Source: Novosphingobium sp. | GTDB lineage: Bacteria > Pseudomonadota > Alphaproteobacteria > Sphingomonadales > Sphingomonadaceae | DNA length: 7,965 bases | Assembly (NCBI GenBank): GCA_020853995.1 | Contig: JADYXV010000336.1 | Location: 1-7,965, forward strand | Direction of reading: 5' to 3' | Shown here: one piece after another, positions 1 through 7,000 of the stretch | Layout: every line of letters starts with the position of its first letter | How positions within the stretch are numbered: position 1 is the first letter of the stretch | Made by a program: the position numbers and the translations under genes | Notes under the pieces: generated by a model | The model's input: only the letters and a program-made list of their open reading frames with translations | Told to the model about the DNA's origin: nothing | Database searches by the model: none

Positions 1-854
1 GCGCCGTTGTTTGCACGGATTTCATAAGCCGACAGCATGCCTTGCGCCGAAGGACCATCTTTGTCTTCCGAATACATGCCCATCGCATTGATGGTCAGGC
101 TGGATGATGGCTTCAGCACCACTTGCAAGGTGCCGCTGCGGGTCTGCTGGTCGCCCAGGGTCTAATTGGGATTGGCCGCATTGACGTACGAACCATCGCG
201 CGAGAAAGCCTTGCCGGTCAGGCGGAAGCTGAGGACGTCAGCCACGATTGGCGCTTCAATTGCTGCGCTCACTTCATAAGTGCTGCGCGTGCCGCCCATT
301 GCGGTGAACGATCCACCGAAATCATCGCCCGGCTGCTTGGTCACGACGTTGATCGCGCCGGCAAAGGCGTTACGGCCGAAATAGGCGTTCTGCGGGCCCT
401 TGAGCACTTCGATGCGCGCCGGATCGATCACGGCGTTAAGCGCGGTGGACGATGCAACCGGCACGCCGTCGATAAAGCTTGCGGTCAGCGTCGAGCTGGT
501 GGTCGAAGGCGTCATGCCGCGCAGCGAAATCTGTTGGAACGAACGGTCATTACGGCCCGAATTGACGTTCGAGACGTTGATGCCGGGCGTTGCGTTGACC
601 ACATCGTTGATGTTGGTGATGCCGCGCTTTTCAATATCGGCGCTGGTCAGAGCCGAAATCGAGATTGGCGTTTTAAGCAGGCTTTCCTCACGCTTGCGTG
701 CGGTAACGACGATGTCGCCGAATGCGCCCGGAGCTTCTTCAGCTTGCGCAGACGCTGCATCTTGTGCGTAAGCCGTGCCAGTTACGGCAAACATTGCCAG
801 TGATGCTGCCAATGCTCCCCTTGAAAGGGTATTGCGAAGGGTGTGACGTTCCAT
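1..854 (-). pseudogene. TonB-dependent outer-membrane receptor, 5' part, interrupted by an in-frame amber codon
   Basis: The family forms outer-membrane beta-barrels that import siderophores, vitamins or organic substrates using TonB energy. The start chosen is the ATG at 854-852, with a GGGGGA ribosome site 4 nt upstream; an ATG 12 nt earlier (866) has no good site. Residues 1-31 look like a Sec signal peptide (basic start, hydrophobic AALAMF-type core, cleavage near AYAQ). The TonB-box region DIVVTARKREE follows at about 46-56, then the plug domain, including IEVLKGPQNAYFGRNAFAG and AINVVTKQPG. After 230 codons there is a TAG (complement of 162-164). The same frame then stays open for 53 more codons to the window edge and still reads like receptor barrel (LGDQQTRSGTLQVVLKPSSS). 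The gene is therefore one receptor split by a nonsense codon or a base error, not a short protein. The rest of the barrel lies outside the window. The family call is secure; the substrate is unknown. Confidence 0.88.
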
Positions 855-1032
855 GATTTCCCCCATGAAATAAAAATGAACGCGAGAAAGATAAATAATA
901 TTAAATGCTTATCTTGAGTCCTGTTCGCTCGCGCGGACCTGGTTCCCGACACTTGTTTTACAGATTTAATTCTATGCTCTGCGTTTTTGACCGGAATCTC
1001 CGCCAGTCAGACATAAATGCCCGACGGTACCC
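855..1032 (-). promoter_or_regulatory. Leader and probable promoter region of the TonB receptor, with an AT-rich inverted repeat
   Basis: This gap between the aldehyde dehydrogenase stop and the receptor start is clearly more AT-rich than its surroundings, as expected of a promoter. It contains a 7-bp inverted repeat, AAGATAA (888-894) and TTATCTT (909-915), separated by 14 nt of almost pure A/T. Read leftward, a TATTAT-like -10 element falls within it, but I see no convincing -35 hexamer at the right distance, so no exact promoter is called. The inverted repeat could be an operator for a regulator of the receptor. No Rho-independent terminator for the upstream aldehyde dehydrogenase is visible, so read-through into the receptor is possible. 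Confidence 0.35.
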
Positions 1033-2538
1033 TCAAACGCAGGCGCAAACGGTCTTCCATTCAAGGTAATTGTCCATTGCCTGCCGCCCGCTATCGCGGC
1101 CCCAGCCCGATTGCTTCACCCCGCCAATCGCCAGCGATGCATCGTACATAGCATGGGAATTGACCCACACGGTTCCTGCGCGAATGTCGGATATCATCCG
1201 GTGCGCGGTCGAAAGGCTCTCGGTCCACACACTGGCGGCAAGGCCATATTCGCTGGAATTGGCCGCAGCCACCACTTCTTCGGTATCATCAAACGCCTGC
1301 ACTACCAGCACTGGCCCGAACACTTCCTCGCGCACGATCTCCATGTCCGGCTTCACGTCTACCACCACGGTCGGCGCAATAAACGTGCCCGCATCGCCAA
1401 AGCGTTCACCGCCGGTCAGCATCGTTGCGCCATCAGCCTTTGCGCGGCTCAAAAAGCCTTCCACCCGCTCGGCATGGCGGGCAGAGACCACCGGCCCCAT
1501 CTGCGTATCAGGCGCAAGACCATGTCCCAGCTTCAGCCCCCTGGCATAGGCTGCAACGCCTTCCACCACCTGATCATGCACGCTGCGGTGCACATAAAGC
1601 CGCGATCCGGCGATGCACACTTGCCCGCCGTTAAAGAAAATCGCGTTGGCAACCCCGGGCACCGTGATGCCCATATCGGCATCGGGAAACACGATGGACG
1701 GCGATTTTCCGCCCAGTTCCAGCGTTACCCGCTTGAAATTGGTTTTCGCCGCATCCAGCACCGCGCGGCCTGTCGCGGTCGATCCGGTGAACGCAATCTT
1801 GTCCACATGGGGATGGGCTGCCAGCACAGCGCCAGTCTGCCCGCCAAGCCCCGTCACCACGTTCAGCACGCCTGCGGGCAATCCCGCCTCGGTCATCAAT
1901 TCGGCCAGACGCAGCGCCGATAGCGAGGTATCCTCGGCAGGTTTCAGCACCACCGTACAGCCTGCCGCAATGGCCGGAGCCAGCTTCATCGCGGTCAGCA
2001 CCAGCGGCGAATTCCACGGCACGATCGCCGCCACCACGCCCACCGGCTCACGCACGGTCCATGTCCGCATCTGCCGTCCGGCGGGCTGGTAATTGATCGA
2101 GCTTTCCAGCGTTTGCCCTTCAATCGCCATCGCCTGGCCTGCAAAAAAGCGGAACTGGTTCACCGCGCCCGGTATCTCGGCCCAGCGCCCCACAAACAGC
2201 GGCTTGCCCTGATCGAGCGTTTCCAGCTCGGCCAGATCATCGATATGGGTCTCGATCAGATCGGCGATCTTCCAAAGGATGCGCGCGCGCTCCACCGGCA
2301 CTGTCGCGCGCCAGCCGGCCAGGGCCCCGCGCGCCGCCGCCACCGCTGCATCAACATCCGCAGCGCTTGCCGCCGCGATGCGTCCGGTTTCGATGCCGGT
2401 GGCAGGATCAAGCGTTGCAAAGTCCGCAGCCCCCTCTGCCTTGCCCCATGCCCCGCCAATCAGCAGGCCTTCCCCGCGCGCGCGGCGGGCAAGAAATTCG
2501 ACATTGCCGGGACGAAGTTGGATCGGATCGAAGGCCAT
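1033..2538 (-). CDS. NAD(P)-dependent aldehyde dehydrogenase (ALDH superfamily)
   Basis: This enzyme oxidises an aldehyde to the carboxylic acid in the cytoplasm using NAD or NADP. The 501-residue protein has the normal family length and a complete active site: PWN with Asn176, Lys199 in the LKPAE segment, the cofactor loop FTGSTATG at 250-257, the general base Glu274 in LELGGKSP, the nucleophile Cys308 in GGQVCIAG, and EEVFGP at 404-409. It looks like the betaine-aldehyde/aminobutyraldehyde/phenylacetaldehyde-type group, but the substrate cannot be assigned. The frame is open up to an ATG at 2667; I prefer 2538, because MAFDPIQL starts the family-like N-terminus and a CAGGAG ribosome site lies upstream (spacing about 12 nt, rather long). 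The 43 residues before it are Cys/Arg-rich and unlike any ALDH. The gene is divergent from hyuA and lies upstream of the receptor on the same strand, which suggests a role in the same catabolic module (inference). Confidence 0.93.
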   Translation of the reverse strand: MAFDPIQLRPGNVEFLARRARGEGLLIGGAWGKAEGAADFATLDPATGIETGRIAAASAADVDAAVAAARGALAGWRATVPVERARILWKIADLIETHIDDLAELETLDQGKPLFVGRWAEIPGAVNQFRFFAGQAMAIEGQTLESSINYQPAGRQMRTWTVREPVGVVAAIVPWNSPLVLTAMKLAPAIAAGCTVVLKPAEDTSLSALRLAELMTEAGLPAGVLNVVTGLGGQTGAVLAAHPHVDKIAFTGSTATGRAVLDAAKTNFKRVTLELGGKSPSIVFPDADMGITVPGVANAIFFNGGQVCIAGSRLYVHRSVHDQVVEGVAAYARGLKLGHGLAPDTQMGPVVSARHAERVEGFLSRAKADGATMLTGGERFGDAGTFIAPTVVVDVKPDMEIVREEVFGPVLVVQAFDDTEEVVAAANSSEYGLAASVWTESLSTAHRMISDIRAGTVWVNSHAMYDASLAIGGVKQSGWGRDSGRQAMDNYLEWKTVCACV

Positions 2539-2730
2539 GGCTGCAAAATGCTCCTGATGTTGGCGGCAGACTGCTCCCCTGCCAGCTTGGTAACCAGAAG
2601 GGCATGCGTGAAAAGTCGCCAGCCGGATAACTCTGTCCGAAATCGCACAGCCGCTGCGCGGGCGCATAGCACCTTGTCATGGAACGACGCGGCGAATCCG
2701 CTGCACAGCATAGACAGATGCGGGGAAGAC
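2539..2730. promoter_or_regulatory. Divergent intergenic region between aldehyde dehydrogenase and hyuA
   Basis: This 192-nt gap separates the leftward aldehyde dehydrogenase from the rightward hyuA cluster, so it should carry promoters for both directions. I see no textbook -35/-10 pair. A TTGTCA (2674-2679) resembles a -35 box for hyuA but lacks a matching -10 at 16-18 nt. Two short palindromic candidates for operators are TGGTAACCA at 2588-2596 and an imperfect repeat with CGGA/TCCG arms at about 2624-2639. Both are short enough to be chance. No regulator gene is present in the window. Confidence 0.4.
2722..2728 (+). promoter_or_regulatory. Ribosome binding site of hyuA
   Basis: The purine run GGGGAAG lies just upstream of the ATG at 2731 and fixes that start. 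The reading frame is open upstream to 2113, but that stretch is antisense to the aldehyde dehydrogenase gene and lacks family similarity. Confidence 0.6.
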
Positions 2731-4779
2731 ATGACCTACAGATTGGGTGTGGACGTGGGCGGCACGTTCACCGACCTCTTGCTCTTTAACCAGAGCACCG
2801 GTGCATTCTGGCGCAACAAGACGCCATCCACCCCGCATGACAGTTCCGAAGGCATCCTCAACGGCGTTACCGCCATTTGCGAAAAGGCCGGCATCGCACC
2901 GTCCGATGTCGAATTTTTCCTGCACGGCACCACTGTTGCCACCAATGCCGTGCTCGAAGGCAAAGGCGCGCGCGTCGGCCTGATCACCACTGACGGTTAC
3001 CGCCAGGTCATGCAGATCGCGCGCAGCTTTGTGCCCGGCGGCCTTGCCGGATGGATCGTCTGGCCAAAACCGGTGCCGCTGGCAGCGCTGGAAGACACCA
3101 TCGAAGTGCGCGGGCGGATGGATGCGCAAGGCAACGAAATCGCCCCGCTGGATGAAGCCCAAGTGCGCCAAGCCCTCACCACCTTGCGCGATAGCGGCAT
3201 CGAAGCCCTGACCATCAGCCTGATCAACGCTTATCTCCACGGCGCGCACGAAGCGCGCATCGCGGAACTCGCCGCTGAAATCATGCCTGACATTCCCTTG
3301 TCGCTCAGCCACCTCGTCCTGCCCGAAATGCAGGAATACGAACGCACGCTGACCACCGTCGCCAACGCCGCCGTGCGTCCCGTTGTGGGCAAATATGTGC
3401 GCAACTTGCGAGACAGGTTGCGCGGTGCGGGCATGGCCGGATCACTCTCGCTGCTGCGTTCCGATGGCGGGTTGATGTCGTCGGAAAAATCCGAAGAGCA
3501 TCCCGTCTCGCTGCTGATGTCCGGGCCTGCCGGTGGCGTCACGGGCGCAATCTGGGTGGGCCGCAATGCCGGGATCAGGAACATCCTGACGCTCGACGTC
3601 GGCGGCACAAGCACCGACGTCGCCCTGATCGAAAACCTCGAAGCGCGCCGCCAGCGCACCACCGAGGTTGGCCATCTCTCGGTCCGCGCCTCTGCACTCG
3701 ATGTGAAAACCGTTGGCGCGGGTGGCGGCTCCATCGCCTATGTGCCTGAACTGACCGGCGCGTTGCGTGTCGGCCCGCAATCGGCGGGCGCGGTCCCCGG
3801 CCCTGTCGCCTATAGCAAGGGCGGCACCTTGCCCACCGTCACCGACGCCAATGTCGTGCTCGGCTATCTGCCGGAAAACCTGCTCGGCGGCACGTTCAAG
3901 CTGGACCGTGAAGGCGCGAAAAAAGCGGTGCAGACCATCGCCGACGCGCTCGGCATCGGCCTGATGGAAGCCGCGCGCGGCATCATCGACATTGTGAACG
4001 AAAACATGTTCGGCGCATTGCGCATGATCTCGGTCCAGCAGGGCTACGATCCGCGCGACTTTGCGGTCATGGGCTTTGGCGGAGCGGGGCCTTTGCACGT
4101 CAATGCCGTCGCGCGCCTGATGGGTTCATGGCCCGCCGTCTCGCCTGTTTCTCCCGGCGTGCTCTGCGCCCTTGGCGATGCCACCACCCGCATGCGCACA
4201 GAAACCGCGCGCTCGTTCAGCCGCCGTGTTGACCAGACAGACGAGGCCGAAGTCCTCGCCCTGCTGGATGACATGGCCGCCCAGACACGCGCCGAACTGA
4301 CCGCCGAGGGCATTGCCGAAGCCGATGTCACCAGCCAGTTCGAACTCGATATCCGCTATGAAGGCCAGGCCTTCGAAGTGCCGCTGTCGATCGATGCCGA
4401 AGTCTTGCGCCGCGATGGCTTGCAGGGCGTCACCGCCCGCTTCGATGCCGAACACTTGCGCCTGTTCACCTTCAACATGGACAGCGCACACGAACTGGTA
4501 AACCTGCGCGCCGTGGCTATGGGGCCAGCGCTTGATCTGCCCGCGCAAAAGCTTGAGGCCGGCAACGGCGATCCCGTCGCCGCCAAACTGCGCGATCATG
4601 AATTGTGGGCTGATGGCGCGATGGTCCCCGCCGTGATCTATGACCGTGCCAAGCTGCGCGCCGGAGACATTATCCCCGGCCCCGCCATCGTCACGGAAAT
4701 GGATTCCACCACCCTGATCGAAGCCGGATGCACCGGCGCTGTCGATGCCGTCGGCAACATCCTGATCAATCCGAACTGA
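2731..4779 (+). CDS. hyuA: Hydantoinase/oxoprolinase family A subunit (ATP-binding, HyuA/AcxA-like)
   Basis: Members are the ATP-using subunit of N-methylhydantoinase, 5-oxoprolinase, caprolactamase, and acetone or acetophenone carboxylase; they activate an amide or enol oxygen by phosphorylation. The 682-residue protein has the usual length. It begins directly with the first phosphate-binding motif, GVDVGGTFTD at residues 6-15, then HGTTVATNAVLEGKGARVG at 66-84 (Hydant_A_N domain). The Hydantoinase_A domain follows, with RSDGGLM (243-249), MSGPAGG (263-269), the second ATP motif LDVGGTSTDVALI (288-300), GAGGGSIA (329-336) and GFGGAGPLHV (448-457). The C-terminal third fits the family's closing domain. 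The start is set by the family N-terminus and a GGGGAAG ribosome site. It is followed by its partner hyuB after 210 nt, an unusually wide gap for this pair, explained partly by an inserted repeat. The symbol is given at family level; which substrate is used is unknown. Confidence 0.92.
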   Translation: MTYRLGVDVGGTFTDLLLFNQSTGAFWRNKTPSTPHDSSEGILNGVTAICEKAGIAPSDVEFFLHGTTVATNAVLEGKGARVGLITTDGYRQVMQIARSFVPGGLAGWIVWPKPVPLAALEDTIEVRGRMDAQGNEIAPLDEAQVRQALTTLRDSGIEALTISLINAYLHGAHEARIAELAAEIMPDIPLSLSHLVLPEMQEYERTLTTVANAAVRPVVGKYVRNLRDRLRGAGMAGSLSLLRSDGGLMSSEKSEEHPVSLLMSGPAGGVTGAIWVGRNAGIRNILTLDVGGTSTDVALIENLEARRQRTTEVGHLSVRASALDVKTVGAGGGSIAYVPELTGALRVGPQSAGAVPGPVAYSKGGTLPTVTDANVVLGYLPENLLGGTFKLDREGAKKAVQTIADALGIGLMEAARGIIDIVNENMFGALRMISVQQGYDPRDFAVMGFGGAGPLHVNAVARLMGSWPAVSPVSPGVLCALGDATTRMRTETARSFSRRVDQTDEAEVLALLDDMAAQTRAELTAEGIAEADVTSQFELDIRYEGQAFEVPLSIDAEVLRRDGLQGVTARFDAEHLRLFTFNMDSAHELVNLRAVAMGPALDLPAQKLEAGNGDPVAAKLRDHELWADGAMVPAVIYDRAKLRAGDIIPGPAIVTEMDSTTLIEAGCTGAVDAVGNILINPN

Positions 4780-4817
4780 TCGCAGCCAAGTGTCCGCCAT
4801 TTCTCAAACCTGTTTTC

Positions 4818-4829
4818 AAGGAGGCTATG
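4818..4829 (+). other. Orphan strong Shine-Dalgarno sequence next to an ATG, just upstream of the repeat
   Basis: A perfect AAGGAGG (4818-4824) is followed after only 2 nt by ATG (4827). The frame encodes 28 codons that run straight into the dispersed repeat and stop at 4911-4913. The 2-nt spacing is too short for efficient initiation and the peptide is unlike any protein I know. It may be a relic of an older gene start or leader that the repeat separated from hyuB, or chance. I do not call a gene. Confidence 0.25.
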
Positions 4830-4852
4830 TCGCCTGCAAGCGCAATCGCTGT

Positions 4853-4937
4853 AAACCCACCCCCAGCCCCTCCCCGACGGGGAGGGGAGCGAGACTTATC
4901 GAACCGCAGGTGAGATTAGTCACAGCGGGGAGGGTTT
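4853..4937 (+). repeat. Dispersed GC-rich palindromic repeat, copy 1
   Basis: The 85-nt element sits between hyuA and hyuB. Its ends are inverted repeats, AAACCC at 4853-4858 and GGGTTT at 4932-4937; allowing one mismatch, the pairing extends further inward (CCCC with GGGG). Inside it is a perfect 9-bp hairpin, CCCCTCCCC / GGGGAGGGG with loop GAC (4867-4887). Positions 4871-4936 match copy 2 (6880-6945) at 65 of 66 bases, the one difference being A at 4922. No T-run follows the hairpin, so it is not a typical Rho-independent terminator, although it could affect transcript stability or processing. It resembles REP- or MITE-like non-coding intergenic repeats. No target-site duplication is evident. 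Confidence 0.85.
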
Positions 4938-4978
4938 CCACGCCATCGTGTTTACAACCGGCCTATGCCCCCATTTTT

Positions 4979-4982
4979 GGAG
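4979..4982 (+). promoter_or_regulatory. Ribosome binding site of hyuB
   Basis: GGAG lies 7 nt before the ATG at 4990 and decides that start over the GTG at 4948, which lies 11 nt beyond the end of the repeat and whose only purine run is the GGGGAGGG inside that repeat. Confidence 0.6.
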
Positions 4983-4989
4983 CACACTG

Positions 4990-6849
4990 ATGCCCGCACA
5001 AATCATTCAGGCCAACCAGACCCCGTTCAACGCCGTACCGGTCGATCCGGTCACGCTCGACATTATCGAAAACGCGCTGCGCAATGCGCGGATCGAAATG
5101 GACGCCACCCTCGTCCGCACCGCAATGTCGCCCGGCATTCGCGAACAGGGTGATGCCTTCCCGTTGATTGCCGATCACACCGGCAAGATGATCGTCGGCC
5201 AGTTCGGCTCGTATATCGGCCCGTTCCTTGATGGCTTTGACGGCACGGTCGAGGACGGCGATCTGATTTTCCTGTCCGATCCCTATTCCGTCCAAGGCGC
5301 AATCAGCCATTCCAACGATTGGCTGGTCCTGCTGCCAGTGTTCAAGGATGGCCGGTTGATTGCCTATACCTCGATGTTCGGCCACCAGTCCGATATCGGC
5401 GGCATGGTGCCCGGTTCCATGCCGATCCACGCCACCAGCATCTTTCAGGAAGGCGTGCGCATTCCGCCCGTCAAGATCTGGAAGCAGGGCGTCTATAACG
5501 ATGATCTGATCCGTCTGGTCATGCACCAGACCCGCACCCCCGATTGGTGCAAGGCCGATTTGAACGCGCTGATCGCATCGTGCCGCGTGGCCGCGCGCCG
5601 CGTGATCGAAATGGCCGCGCGATTTGGCGATGATGTGTTCACGTCTGCCACCACGTTGTTGCTTGAACGCAATCACCGCGCGATGAAGCAATTGATCGCC
5701 AGTTCCATCAGCGAAGAACCGGTGACGTTCGAGGATTACATCTGCGACGATGGCATGGGCTATGGCCCCTACAAGATCAAATGCACGATGTGGCGCGAAA
5801 ACGGTCGCGTGGTGCTCGACTTTGCAGGCACCGATCCGCAAAGCCGCGCCTCAATCAACATGCTGCTCAATGAAAACATGATGCGCATGTTCTTCGGCAT
5901 CTACATGATCATGATCTTCGATCCGCAGATCCTGTTCAACGATGGCTATTATGATCTGATCGATGTGCGCATCCCCGAAGGATCGCTGCTCAAGCCCAAA
6001 TTCCCCGCCGCGCTTTCAGGCCGCACCCACGTTCTGGGCCGCCTGTTCGATATCCTTGGCGGCTTGCTCGGACAGAAAACGCCGGAGTTTCTGAACGCTG
6101 CCGGGTTCTCGTCCAGCCCGCACTTGTTCTATGCGGGCACTGACAGCCAAGGCAAATGGTTCCAGCTGTTCCAGATCGGCTTCGGCGGCATTCCGGGCCG
6201 TCCCTTGGGCGATGGGCCGGATGGCCACTCGCTGTTCCCCGGCTTCACCAATGTGCCCAACGAATTTCTCGAACGCTATTTCCCGCTGGTGATCGAACGC
6301 TATGAAACCGTGGCGGATTCGGGCGGCGCTGGCCTGCACCGTGGCGGCAACGGCATCGATATGGTCTATCGCTTCCTTGAAGCGGGCACCATCGCCATCC
6401 ACGATGACCGCTGGTTCGTGCCGCCATGGGGCGTCAACGGCGGTGAACCCGGCGCCCGCGCGCGCAAAGTGCTGATCAAGGCCGATGGCACGCAAATCGT
6501 CGTCGGCAACAAGATCGAGGATTACCCCGTCGAACCCGGTGACCGCCTGCACTTCATCACCTGGGGCGGCGGCGGCTGGGGCGATCCGCTCGACCGCGAT
6601 CCCGCACTGCTGGCCAAGGAACTCGCCCAGGGCCTCGTCACCGAACAAGGCGCGCTGCGCTATGGCGTGGTACTGAACAATGGCGCGGTCGATGCCCCCG
6701 CTACCGAAGCACTACGCGCCAAAATGCGCGCCGAACGCGGCGATACGGGCGTATTCAACTTCGGCCCCGATCTTGAGACCCTGCGCGCCAATTGTCTCGC
6801 CGAAACCGGCCTGCCCGCGCCCATACCGCCGCGCTGGGCCAACGCATAA
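4990..6849 (+). CDS. hyuB: Hydantoinase/oxoprolinase family B subunit (HyuB/AcxB-type)
   Basis: This is the partner of the upstream A subunit. In characterised relatives the complex couples ATP use to opening of a cyclic amide or to carboxylation of a ketone. The 619-residue protein begins with the family's DPVTLDIIENALRNARIEMD (19-38) and RTAMSPGIREQGD (43-55). SDPYS at 96-100 is followed by a His-x2-Asp pair (H107, D110) and, 22 residues later, H132 in GHQSDIGG. As I recall the acetone carboxylase structure, a His-x2-Asp...His set with this spacing binds the metal ion, so these are the probable metal ligands (inference). PGSMPIHATSIFQEGVRIPP (141-160), a glycine-rich GGAGLHRGGNG (445-455) and the closing GGGGWGDPLDRDP (526-538) are typical. 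A tail of about 80 residues ends in FNFGPDLETLRA and beyond. The canonical GTHLPD and AHHADVGG are altered to ISHSND and GHQSDIGG. The true substrate is unknown. Confidence 0.92.
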   Translation: MPAQIIQANQTPFNAVPVDPVTLDIIENALRNARIEMDATLVRTAMSPGIREQGDAFPLIADHTGKMIVGQFGSYIGPFLDGFDGTVEDGDLIFLSDPYSVQGAISHSNDWLVLLPVFKDGRLIAYTSMFGHQSDIGGMVPGSMPIHATSIFQEGVRIPPVKIWKQGVYNDDLIRLVMHQTRTPDWCKADLNALIASCRVAARRVIEMAARFGDDVFTSATTLLLERNHRAMKQLIASSISEEPVTFEDYICDDGMGYGPYKIKCTMWRENGRVVLDFAGTDPQSRASINMLLNENMMRMFFGIYMIMIFDPQILFNDGYYDLIDVRIPEGSLLKPKFPAALSGRTHVLGRLFDILGGLLGQKTPEFLNAAGFSSSPHLFYAGTDSQGKWFQLFQIGFGGIPGRPLGDGPDGHSLFPGFTNVPNEFLERYFPLVIERYETVADSGGAGLHRGGNGIDMVYRFLEAGTIAIHDDRWFVPPWGVNGGEPGARARKVLIKADGTQIVVGNKIEDYPVEPGDRLHFITWGGGGWGDPLDRDPALLAKELAQGLVTEQGALRYGVVLNNGAVDAPATEALRAKMRAERGDTGVFNFGPDLETLRANCLAETGLPAPIPPRWANA

Positions 6850-6860
6850 AGACTGACCCC

Positions 6861-6946
6861 GAACCCCCACCCCAACCCATCCCCGACGGGGAGGGGAGCG
6901 AGACTTATCGAACCGCAGGTGAGATTAGTCGCAGCGGGGAGGGTTC
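6861..6946 (+). repeat. Dispersed GC-rich palindromic repeat, copy 2
   Basis: This is the second copy of the element found before hyuB, in the same orientation, starting 11 nt after the hyuB stop. Its ends are GAACCC (6861-6866) and GGGTTC (6941-6946). Compared with copy 1 the outermost pair has changed from A-T to G-C on both sides, so pairing is kept. The inner hairpin (about 6876-6896) has one mismatch in the 9-bp stem, A at 6879 instead of C. The core 6880-6945 differs from copy 1 only at 6931 (G instead of A). It has no open reading frame of its own and no T-run, and it fills most of the hyuB-lyase gap. Confidence 0.85.
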
Positions 6947-6987
6947 CCGGCCTCACGTCATAAAACCAGCCAGAACAGCAATCACAC

Positions 6988-6992
6988 AAGGA
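6988..6992 (+). promoter_or_regulatory. Ribosome binding site of the lyase gene
   Basis: AAGGA lies 8 nt before the ATG at 7001, which agrees with the family-like N-terminus of the encoded protein. Confidence 0.6.
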
Positions 6993-7000
6993 CCGACCTC

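Noticed and set aside
123..803. Long plus-strand open frame of 226 codons
   Set aside because: It is the shadow of the receptor gene on the opposite strand; its translation is Arg/His/Cys-rich low-quality sequence without recognisable motifs.
2539..2667. N-terminal extension of the aldehyde dehydrogenase to an ATG at 2667
   Set aside because: The additional 43 residues do not resemble aldehyde dehydrogenases, and the shorter 501-residue form already has the full family length. They would also fill most of the divergent promoter region.
2113..2730. Reading frame of hyuA stays open for 206 codons upstream of its ATG
   Set aside because: This stretch is antisense to the aldehyde dehydrogenase gene, its translation is Arg/Cys-rich with no family similarity, and the conserved GVDVGGTFTD motif starts 6 residues after the ATG at 2731, which has its own ribosome site. 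GC-rich codon bias leaves antisense frames open.
3442..4098. Long minus-strand frames opposite hyuA, and similar ones opposite hyuB (4963-5841, 6016-6648)
   Set aside because: They are antisense shadows caused by GC-rich third positions; the sense strand carries intact, strongly conserved family motifs throughout.
4867..4887. 9-bp GC-rich hairpin as a Rho-independent terminator of hyuA
   Set aside because: No T-run follows the stem, the hairpin is part of a repeat also present after hyuB, and downstream genes appear to belong to the same cluster.
4948..4989. GTG start at 4948 for hyuB
   Set aside because: Its only upstream purine run belongs to the repeat, while the ATG at 4990 has a well-placed GGAG and gives a normal family N-terminus.
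2731..6849. Acetone carboxylase operon (acxABC)
   Set aside because: The two large subunits are related, but no gamma subunit follows and the next genes are a lyase and an alcohol dehydrogenase. HyuB is also shorter than I would expect for the acetone carboxylase alpha subunit. A ketone carboxylase role remains possible but is not supported.
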